Below are positions 7,961 to 14,510 of a DNA stretch of 64,000 nucleotides, piece after piece. The notes below the pieces were generated by a model. It had not been told where the DNA came from, did no database searches, and worked only from the letters and a program-made list of their open reading frames with translations. This DNA is from Caryophanales bacterium. GTDB lineage: Bacteria; Bacillota_I; Bacilli_A; RF39; UBA660. Made by a program: the position numbers and the translations under genes. Every line of letters starts with the position of its first letter. Positions within the stretch are counted from its first letter, which is position 1. The stretch spans positions 1 to 64,000 of the forward strand of contig JAEELI010000017.1 in assembly GCA_016288795.1 (NCBI GenBank), in the 5' to 3' direction.

Positions 7961-8696
7961 TTAAATCTAACGCTTTCCAAAGTTCATCAAAATAGTAATT
8001 AAACTTAGTATCTATTCTTTTTTCGTATATAGTAGGTTTATTAATATTTATATTAATAACCTTTTTAATTGAAGAAGGCCTTTTAGTTAATACAATTACT
8101 TTATCAGATAAAGTAATTGCTTCTTCCAAGTTATGAGTAACTAAAATAACTGTAATATTTTCTTTTTTGGCTATTTGATAAACATCATCGCTTATTAATA
8201 ATCTAAATTTTCCATCAAGAGCACTAAAGGGTTCATCTAGTAATAGAATATCTGGTTTTAAAGCCAAGGTTCTGATTAAAGCAACTCTTTGCCTCATTCC
8301 TCCTGATAAGCTACTAGGATAACTATTTTTAAACTCCTCTAAATTATATATTTTTAATAAATAATTAATATAATCTATTTTATCCTTAGATATACATTTT
8401 TTAATTTTTAGACTTAATAAAATATTTTCATATACTGTTAGAAATGGTAGTAAAGCATCATTTTGTAACATATAAGCAATTTTAATATTCTTATCTTTAT
8501 TTATTGTTCCCTTAAAATCTTTATCTATATTTGCAATAATAGATAAAAGAGTAGATTTACCACATCCAGAAGGGCCAATTAAAGAAATTATTTCTCCTTG
8601 ATTTATTTCTAAATCTATATTCTTTATTGCATCTATTTCTCCGTTCTTATTTCGATATTTTTTGCTTATATTCTTAATCTTAATTATATTATTCAT
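7953..8696 (-). CDS. ABC transporter ATP-binding protein (SsuB/TauB/ThiZ type)
   Basis: The 247-residue ATPase shows Walker A GPSGCGKST near residue 41, the Q-loop AYMLQNDALLPFLTV near 78, the signature LSGGMRQR near 129, Walker B DILLLDEPFSALD near 150 and the switch His in LVTHNLEEA. This matches the NitT/TauT family, energising import of organic anions or thiamine precursors. Both ends overlap neighbouring genes by 8 bp, so the three components are translationally coupled. Confidence 0.92.
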   Translation of the reverse strand: MNNIIKIKNISKKYRNKNGEIDAIKNIDLEINQGEIISLIGPSGCGKSTLLSIIANIDKDFKGTINKDKNIKIAYMLQNDALLPFLTVYENILLSLKIKKCISKDKIDYINYLLKIYNLEEFKNSYPSSLSGGMRQRVALIRTLALKPDILLLDEPFSALDGKFRLLISDDVYQIAKKENITVILVTHNLEEAITLSDKVIVLTKRPSSIKKVINININKPTIYEKRIDTKFNYYFDELWKALDLNE

Positions 8697-9678
8697 ATAG
8701 ATTATTAATTAACTTACTATAATAAACTTCATCTTTAATTAAATTATTATCTTTTAATAGAGTTACTAAAGATTGGTAAAAATCTTTTTTTATAATAGGA
8801 TTTTCCAACCAAACATCAGCATCTTTATATCTATCTATCATTATTGTTAAATCTTCTTCTTTTGTTTCAGCAAAGTCTTTCTTTATGACTTTAGCAACAT
8901 TTAAACTATCATTTTCCAAAGTCCATTTAAGTCCTTTAGCTATAGCTTTAGTAAAACCGACATATGTATTTTTATTTTTACTTAAATCACTTTTTCTGGC
9001 GTAGAAAGCAGTATATGGAAATTCATTGGAAGAAAGACCCACGCTTTCTAAAACATATCCTTGATTCTTTTTCTCTAAGTTAGATGCTAGGGGTTCAAAT
9101 AAATTAACATAGTCACCAGTTCCGCCAATAAAAGTTCCCGCCAATTCAGCAAACTCTATTGAAGTATTAATAATTATATCTTCTTTAGCAATACCTTTAT
9201 TTTCTAAGGCTTTAAAAAAGCTTAATGCAGGCATTCCTGTTGAACGACCAACAAGTATTTCTTTGCCAATTAATTCTCGCCAGTTAAAATCTTTGTCTCT
9301 ACCAATAATAAATTGACCATCTCTTTTAGTTAAACCAGAGAATACTTGTAAATAATCTTTTTCACCACCTAAGTAAACATAGATAGCAGATTCTGGTCCA
9401 GCTAAACCAACATCAGTATCGCCAGATAGAACAGACGCTGCAACATTATCGCTCCCACTAACGAGTAGTAACTCTATATCTAAACCCTCTTCTTTAAAAA
9501 AACCATTTTCAATAGCGACGTAAAATGGAGTATAGAAGACACTATGAGTTACCTCAGCTACTTTAATAGTTTTCTCATCTTTTGGCTTGTTCTTTTTATT
9601 GAATATATATTTTATAGATATACTACTAATGATGATAATAACAATAACTATTAAAAAAAACATAATATTTTTTTTCAC
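8689..9678 (-). CDS. ABC transporter substrate-binding protein, NMT1/THI5-like
   Basis: The GTG at 9678 is used because AAGGAG lies 7 bases upstream, giving 329 residues. A hydrophobic N-terminal segment without a lipobox Cys suggests a membrane-anchored rather than lipidated protein. The mature part has the NMT1/SsuA pattern: HSVFYTPFYVAIENGFFKEE near residue 45, DVGLAGPESAIYVY near 87, and GRSTGMPALSFFKALE near 143. Such proteins bind pyrimidine thiamine precursors, sulfonates, taurine or riboflavin-like ligands. I looked for a TPP riboswitch upstream and found none. A TATAAT (plus-strand 9710-9715) is the likely -10. Confidence 0.88.
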   Translation of the reverse strand: MKKNIMFFLIVIVIIIISSISIKYIFNKKNKPKDEKTIKVAEVTHSVFYTPFYVAIENGFFKEEGLDIELLLVSGSDNVAASVLSGDTDVGLAGPESAIYVYLGGEKDYLQVFSGLTKRDGQFIIGRDKDFNWRELIGKEILVGRSTGMPALSFFKALENKGIAKEDIIINTSIEFAELAGTFIGGTGDYVNLFEPLASNLEKKNQGYVLESVGLSSNEFPYTAFYARKSDLSKNKNTYVGFTKAIAKGLKWTLENDSLNVAKVIKKDFAETKEEDLTIMIDRYKDADVWLENPIIKKDFYQSLVTLLKDNNLIKDEVYYSKLINNLYE

Positions 9679-9771
9679 GAAAACACTCCTTACATGGTAA
9701 TATATGTGGATTATAGAAAAATGATTGGATATTTGGCATATATTTTATTTTAGATTTTTTTAAAAAAATAC

Positions 9772-9800
9772 TTGACAACAATAAAAAAAAGTAGTAAATT
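9772..9800 (+). promoter_or_regulatory. Strong promoter of the rel leader
   Basis: TTGACA (9772-9777) and TAAATT (9795-9800) are spaced by 17 bp. Transcription from about 9807 would give a leader of roughly 165 nt before rel. It is divergent from the ABC transporter promoter. Confidence 0.75.
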
Positions 9801-9829
9801 GATTGCATATTTATTTTTGAGAGGGCAAT

Positions 9830-9931
9830 ATGAAAAGAAAGAATAGTCCAAAACATAATTATGATATATTCTTTCACTCAATAATTGAGGGTATAGTTTC
9901 ATATGGCGACAAAGCGGAGATGGCCGATTAG
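9830..9931 (+). CDS. Possible 33-residue leader peptide upstream of rel
   Basis: An ATG preceded by GAGAGGG (4-bp spacing) opens a 33-codon frame, MKRKNSPKHNYDIFFHSIIE followed by GIVSYGDKAEMAD. Its stop lies in the loop of a strong hairpin. The arrangement of promoter, small frame and hairpin resembles an attenuation leader. I see no run of one amino acid that would make it a classical sensor, and the frame could be fortuitous. Confidence 0.3.
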   Translation: MKRKNSPKHNYDIFFHSIIEGIVSYGDKAEMAD

Positions 9932-9953
9932 ATGCGGGCTCTCCGCTTTTAAT
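9911..9953 (+). promoter_or_regulatory. Structured RNA leader hairpin before rel
   Basis: AAAGCGGAGA (9911-9920) pairs perfectly with TCTCCGCTTT (9940-9949) around a 19-nt loop. The loop can form a small inner GCC/GGC helix. The region is much richer in G and C than its surroundings, and only four T follow the stem. It could be a terminator, a protein-binding leader or an unrecognised riboswitch. I could not match it to a riboswitch consensus I know. Confidence 0.6.
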
Positions 9954-9970
9954 CTTATGGAGGTGGAATA

Positions 9971-11413
9971 ATGGAAAAGATTTCATTAAATGATTTTTTA
10001 GAATTAGTTCGCAATTATAATCCAGAAGAAGAAGAAATAATTACAAAAGCATATGAATACGCAAAGGCTTCTCATGAAGGTCAGTTTAGACAAAGCGGGG
10101 AGCCATATATTACTCATCCTTTAGAAGTTGCGTATATTTTAGCCGAAATGCATGCTGATCGTGATACAGTATGTGCTGGACTTTTACATGATACCTTAGA
10201 AGACACAAAAATAACTAAAGAAGATATAGCGCATGATTTTAATCAAAATGTTGCTAATTTAGTGGATGGTGTAACAAAATTATCAAAAATGAATTTTTCT
10301 ACTCAGGAAGAGTTAGAAATGGCTAATATGCGCAAGATTATATTAGGAATTACCGAAGACGTTCGTATAATCATAATTAAATTAGCTGACAGATTACATA
10401 ACATGAGAACTTTGCAATATAAGACTCCTTTTAAACAAAAAGAAAATGCTTTAGAAACAATAGATATATTCGCTCCTTTAGCTTATTGCATCGGGGCCTA
10501 TCGTATAAAATCCGAATTAGAAGATTTATCTTTAAAGTATCTAGTTCCCGATGAATACAAATCTATAGAAGAGAGAATGAAAAAAATCTATAGTAGTAAT
10601 TATCATTATCTTGAGGAAATGCTAATTAAAATAAAAAGTATATTAGAAGATAATAATATTCCCACAGAAATAAAGATTAGAACTAAAAATATATATGGTA
10701 TCTATAAGAGATTAAAAGAGGGAAGCAAATTATCAGAAATTCATGATTTATTAGCATTAAAAATAATGGTAGATAGTATTGAAAATTGTTATAAATCTTT
10801 AGGATTAATTCATCATGAATATCATCCAGTTAATGATAAATTTAAAGATTATATATGTAATCCAAAGACCAATATGTATCAAAGTTTACATACCACAGTC
10901 TTTGGTCCCAATGAAAGGTTAGTTCAAACACAAATTAGAACATTTGCAATGGATAAAGTAGCATCATTTGGATTAACTGCTAAATGGGACATTGACAAGG
11001 GGTTAGCTAGAGAAACAATGCAAAATGATTTAAGAAGTAAATATCAATTTTTTAATTCTTTAGTTGAAATCAATAGTATGTTTGCTGATAATAAAGATTT
11101 TGTTAATCAAATAAAAAGTGAGTTGTTCGGTGATCAAATATATGTTTATACTGCTCAAGGTGAAATAATTGAATTACCTAAAGGAGCAACTCCTGTAGAT
11201 TTTGCCTATAAAATCAATGCAGATATAGGAAATACAATGCAATATGCTTTAGTAAATGATAAAAAAGTTGAAGATAATTATCGTTTAAATAATAAAGATA
11301 GAGTTCGTATTATAACTGATGATTTGTCATTTGGATCAAGAGAAAATTGGGAAGAATTTGTTAAAACAAGTTCAGCAATTAGAAGAATCAGAGAATTAAA
11401 TAATGGAAGATAA
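9971..11413 (+). CDS. rel: RelA/SpoT homologue (RSH) without C-terminal regulatory domains, synthetase site altered
   Basis: The 480-residue protein begins with an intact ppGpp hydrolase HD domain: THPLEVA with His49, LLHDTLEDT with His73-Asp74, and KLADRLHNMRTL with Asp140. A synthetase-like domain follows (KFKDYICNPKTNMYQSLHTT), then a TGS domain (QIYVYTAQGEIIELPKGATP), and the protein ends. The helical, zinc-finger and ACT domains of full-length Rel (about 730 residues) are missing. The usual E-x-Q-I-R-T reads Q-T-Q-I-R-T, so the catalytic Glu is Gln319, and the downstream A-A-H-W reads T-A-K-W. Hydrolysis is expected, while synthesis is doubtful. GGAGG precedes the ATG. Confidence 0.88.
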   Translation: MEKISLNDFLELVRNYNPEEEEIITKAYEYAKASHEGQFRQSGEPYITHPLEVAYILAEMHADRDTVCAGLLHDTLEDTKITKEDIAHDFNQNVANLVDGVTKLSKMNFSTQEELEMANMRKIILGITEDVRIIIIKLADRLHNMRTLQYKTPFKQKENALETIDIFAPLAYCIGAYRIKSELEDLSLKYLVPDEYKSIEERMKKIYSSNYHYLEEMLIKIKSILEDNNIPTEIKIRTKNIYGIYKRLKEGSKLSEIHDLLALKIMVDSIENCYKSLGLIHHEYHPVNDKFKDYICNPKTNMYQSLHTTVFGPNERLVQTQIRTFAMDKVASFGLTAKWDIDKGLARETMQNDLRSKYQFFNSLVEINSMFADNKDFVNQIKSELFGDQIYVYTAQGEIIELPKGATPVDFAYKINADIGNTMQYALVNDKKVEDNYRLNNKDRVRIITDDLSFGSRENWEEFVKTSSAIRRIRELNNGR

Positions 11414-11475
11414 TTAATTTATCTTCTTTTTATTGCACAAAGTATAACTTCATGATAAACTATTTTTAGTTATTT

Positions 11476-11552
11476 AGCCCGTTGGTGAAGCGGTTCAACA
11501 CACTGCGTTCTCAGCGCAGCATTCACGGGTTCGAACCCCGTACGGGTTACCA
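11476..11552 (+). tRNA. tRNA-Glu (anticodon CTC)
   Basis: A complete cloverleaf of 77 nt with encoded CCA. Acceptor AGCCCGT pairs with ACGGGTT (including one G-U). The D-stem is GTG/CAC with an 11-nt loop containing GCGGTT. The anticodon stem CTGCG/CGCAG encloses TTCTCAG, so the anticodon is CTC. The T-arm is ACGGG-TTCGAAC-CCCGT. The identity follows from CTC reading GAG and from similarity to Bacillota tRNA-Glu. Confidence 0.93.
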
Positions 11553-11562
11553 ATTTGTCAAT

Positions 11563-11590
11563 AAGTTCCTTTTGCGGGAGCTTTTCTTTT
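11563..11590 (+). terminator. Terminator after tRNA-Glu
   Basis: AAGTTCC pairs with GGAGCTT (one G-U) around TTTTGCG, and TTCTTTT follows. Confidence 0.75.
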
Positions 11591-11750
11591 GATTTAGCTA
11601 CGCTTTATTTGTAGTTGTAGTCAATTTCTTTTTTTATTTAAAACTATTATTACTTTATTATAGTTTTTTAATATACTAGTATATAATGACGATTTTGATA
11701 GTTCAAGGTTTATAGATATAGAAAAACATTATAAAGTGTAAAGATAAAAA

Positions 11751-11813
11751 AAGCAAACGCTCAGTCAGCTCTTTCTTTAAATAAAGGCGAGGCTGATTTA
11801 GGAGCGTCTGCTT
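11751..11813. ncRNA. Long structured hairpin in the 354-bp tRNA-Glu/bipA intergenic region
   Basis: AAGCAAACGCTC pairs with GAGCGTCTGCTT (one mismatch). Then TCAGC/GCTGA, TC/GA and CTTT/AAAG continue the stack inward, giving a rod of about 63 nt. It is clearly richer in G and C than the flanks. A plausible -10 (TATAAT near 11683) and the palindrome TATACTAGTATA lie upstream on the plus strand. No coding frame is seen between 11591 and 11906. It may be a small RNA or the remnant of a mobile element next to the tRNA. Confidence 0.45.
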
Positions 11814-11851
11814 CGTGTATAAATATACAACGAATTCATCGAAAAAGCAAA

Positions 11852-11878
11852 TAGTATTATATATTAATAGTAATACTA
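11852..11878. other. AT-rich hairpin TAGTATTA/TAATACTA
   Basis: Eight bp of stem with an 11-nt loop. Part of it (11859-11878) recurs inverted with one mismatch at 56003-56022. Confidence 0.4.
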
Positions 11879-11894
11879 CTTGAGTTTTGCTAAT

Positions 11895-11928
11895 AAAAAA
11901 ACATGACTATTTTTTTGCGTCATGTTTT
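11895..11928. terminator. Terminator after bipA (symmetrical)
   Basis: AACATGAC (11900-11907) pairs with GTCATGTT (11919-11926), flanked by A6 and T7. It overlaps the bipA stop and can terminate transcription leftward. Confidence 0.8.
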
Positions 11929-13715
11929 TTTCTTTGCTCTGTATTTAATATAACTTTTCTTAAACGAATAAAATGAGGAGTAACTTCAACTAATTCGTCT
12001 TGATTGATATAATCTAAGGCATATTCTAAAGTAATAGGTCTAGGTCTTTTTAAAACAACAGTTTTATCAGAGAATGCTGCTCTAGTATTAGTTAATTCTT
12101 TTCCTTTTACAACATTTACTGCTAAATCATTATCTCTATTACATTCACCAACTATCATTCCCTCATATACTTCAGTATTGGGTTCTACAAACATAATACC
12201 TCTATCTTCTAAAGCACCAAGGCTATACGCAGTAGCTTTTCCGTTATCAGTTGACACTAGAACCCCAAGTTTTCTTTCACCTAAAGCGAGTGACGCTAAA
12301 GGAAGATATTCTTTAAATGTATGATTCATAATACCATAGCCTTTAGTTAATGTCATAAAGTTTGTTGCAAAACCAATTAATCCCCTTGAAGGAATAGTAT
12401 AATTAATTCTTGTTAATGAACCAATATGAGACATATTATCCATTATTGCGCCACGTGTAGATAATTCTTCGATGACGCCACCCATATATTCATCATCAAC
12501 TTCAATTTGCAAATCCTCATAAGGTTCACACTTAACTCCATCTATTTCTTTAATAATAACCTTAGGTTTTGACACTTGTAGTTCAAAACCTTCGCGTCTC
12601 ATGTTTTCAATCAATATAGATAGATGTAGTTCACCTCTTCCAGAAACCAAAAAGTTTTCTGAATCAATTTGTTCAACTTTTAAACTGACATCTTTTTGCG
12701 TTTCTTTTTCTAATCTTTCTCCTATTTTTCTTGATGTTAATAACTTTCCATCTAATCCAGAAAATGGAGAAGAATTAACGCCAAATGTCATTTGTAATGT
12801 TGGTTCATCAATATGAATTATAGGTAATCGATCATGATTATTAACCTCGGTAATAGTTTCTCCAACTGAAATATCTTCTAAGCCAGCAATTGCACAAATA
12901 TCTCCAGCTTCAACTTCGTCAACTTCAATTCTATTTAAAGCATTAAAACTAAATAATTTTTGAACTCTGAATTGTTTTTCACTTCCGTCTAATCTTAAAC
13001 AATTAACCATTTGACCAACTTTAACTTTACCATTAAATATTCTTCCAATAGCAATTCTGCCTACATAATCATTGTAATCTAGTAGAGCAGGTTGAAATTG
13101 AAAAGGTTTATTAATATCTCCTTCTGGAGCTTTAATCTCATTAATTATTAAATCCAATATACATTTAAAAGATTTTTCTTGAGTAGAAGGATCACTATTT
13201 AAACTAGAAGTTCCATTTAAAGCGCTAGTATATGCCACTTTAAAATCTAGTTGTTCATCACTAGCACCTAAATCTAAGAATAATTCTAATACTTCATCAA
13301 CAACTTCTTTGATTCTTGATGTTGGTTTATCAACTTTATTGATAACTACTATAGGTTGAACACCGGCATCAATGGCTTTTTTTAATACAAATCTTGTTTG
13401 TGGCATAGGTCCCTCATATGCATCAACAACGAGAATAACACCATCAACCATTTTCATTATTCTTTCAACTTCACCACCAAAGTCAGCATGACCTGGCGTA
13501 TCTAATATATTTATTTTTATATCATTATAAATAATAGAAGTTGTTTTAGCTAAAATAGTTATTCCACGTTCTCTTTCGATAGCATTAGAATCCATTGAAA
13601 AATTAGATACATCCTGATTATCCCTAAAAGTTCCAACATATTTTAATATTTCGTCTACAAGTGCAGTTTTGCCATGGTCAACATGAGCAATAATTGCTAC
13701 ATTTCTTATATTCAT
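11907..13715 (-). CDS. typA: Translational GTPase TypA/BipA
   Basis: The ATG at 13715 is preferred because GGGGTG lies 9 bases upstream, where an in-frame GTG overlaps the ribosome binding site. The 602-residue protein has the EF-G-like layout. The GTPase domain carries AHVDHGKT, RERGITI, DTPGHADFGGEV and NKVD. Domain II, the domain III/V core and the BipA-specific C-terminal domain (PRGLIGFATNFMTLTKGYG near residue 420, ending with KVILNTEQRKKHDAKK) follow. BipA acts on ribosome assembly, notably in stress and cold. The gene is monocistronic and convergent with tRNA-Glu. Confidence 0.96.
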   Translation of the reverse strand: MNIRNVAIIAHVDHGKTALVDEILKYVGTFRDNQDVSNFSMDSNAIERERGITILAKTTSIIYNDIKINILDTPGHADFGGEVERIMKMVDGVILVVDAYEGPMPQTRFVLKKAIDAGVQPIVVINKVDKPTSRIKEVVDEVLELFLDLGASDEQLDFKVAYTSALNGTSSLNSDPSTQEKSFKCILDLIINEIKAPEGDINKPFQFQPALLDYNDYVGRIAIGRIFNGKVKVGQMVNCLRLDGSEKQFRVQKLFSFNALNRIEVDEVEAGDICAIAGLEDISVGETITEVNNHDRLPIIHIDEPTLQMTFGVNSSPFSGLDGKLLTSRKIGERLEKETQKDVSLKVEQIDSENFLVSGRGELHLSILIENMRREGFELQVSKPKVIIKEIDGVKCEPYEDLQIEVDDEYMGGVIEELSTRGAIMDNMSHIGSLTRINYTIPSRGLIGFATNFMTLTKGYGIMNHTFKEYLPLASLALGERKLGVLVSTDNGKATAYSLGALEDRGIMFVEPNTEVYEGMIVGECNRDNDLAVNVVKGKELTNTRAAFSDKTVVLKRPRPITLEYALDYINQDELVEVTPHFIRLRKVILNTEQRKKHDAKK

Positions 13716-13854
13716 AATTCTTTTCACCCCGTAAACCTATGCTATTATAGCATTATTATTCCGTTTTTGTCTATCAATTTTTTGCTTAAAAAAGAGCCAA
13801 TTTGGGTTGTTACTTTCCAAATAATGTGTTAAACTTAGAATAAGGTGAAGTAGA

Positions 13855-14499
13855 ATGAGAGGAAGAGGATTCAAACGTGATGTTCAACTAATTCTTATTT
13901 CAGTAATAATTCTAACTATTACCACGATAAGAGTATCCTATTCATATGTTTTTTCCGTTAAATCTCAAACTACGATCCAAAAAATCACTGCCGGAGATTT
14001 GGAAGTGACAATTAATGGCTCTTCAGCATTAAGTGGTGATGAATTGTATCCAATTGACGAAGATGAATTGCCAACTAGTTCTAATAGCACAATTAGTTCA
14101 AATTATTCTTATGCAACTTTGGTATTAAATAATACTGGTAATTTAGATGCTGATTATTCTGTTAGTTTAGAATATGATGATTTACCAAATGGTGTTTCTT
14201 CTTCAGATTTATTATCTATGCAATACATGGTTATAGGCATATATGATGTAACTAATAATGCTTGGGTTAATTTTGGAACTGCTCAAAACACCAAGTATTG
14301 GACATTAGTTACAAATTTAACTCCTACAAATCAAAATGTATATCCTATAATTAGAAATATAGTTCAAGCTTCAGCATCAAGAAGTTATCGGATATATGTA
14401 TGGCTAGAGGAAGGTACTCCAGTATCAGAAATTGGAAAATATGTTTATTTAAAATTGGAAGTTAAAAGCGCAACCGTAAATGGAAGAATTGAGGAATAG
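13855..14499 (+). CDS. TasA/CalY-like exported surface protein (SipW-type signal)
   Basis: The 214-residue protein starts with a basic segment and a hydrophobic stretch ending in SYSYVFSVKSQTT, then ITAGDLEVTI. This is the hallmark N-terminus of the camelysin/TasA family, cleaved by SipW-type signal peptidases. The mature part is beta-rich, with a typical LVLNNTGNLDADYSVSLEY strand pair, and lacks Cys. Family members form biofilm fibres or are secreted proteases or adhesins. The gene is 11 bp upstream of a calcium-type repeat protein, so the two probably act together at the cell surface. No SipW gene is in the window. Confidence 0.72.
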   Translation: MRGRGFKRDVQLILISVIILTITTIRVSYSYVFSVKSQTTIQKITAGDLEVTINGSSALSGDELYPIDEDELPTSSNSTISSNYSYATLVLNNTGNLDADYSVSLEYDDLPNGVSSSDLLSMQYMVIGIYDVTNNAWVNFGTAQNTKYWTLVTNLTPTNQNVYPIIRNIVQASASRSYRIYVWLEEGTPVSEIGKYVYLKLEVKSATVNGRIEE

Positions 14500-14510
14500 G
14501 TGAGTTAATA

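Noticed and set aside
9679-9770. Possible TPP riboswitch for the NMT1/THI5-like transporter on the reverse strand
   Set aside because: No THI-box core (CTGAGA, ACCCTTTGAACCTG) is present, and the likely -10 leaves a leader of only about 30 nt.
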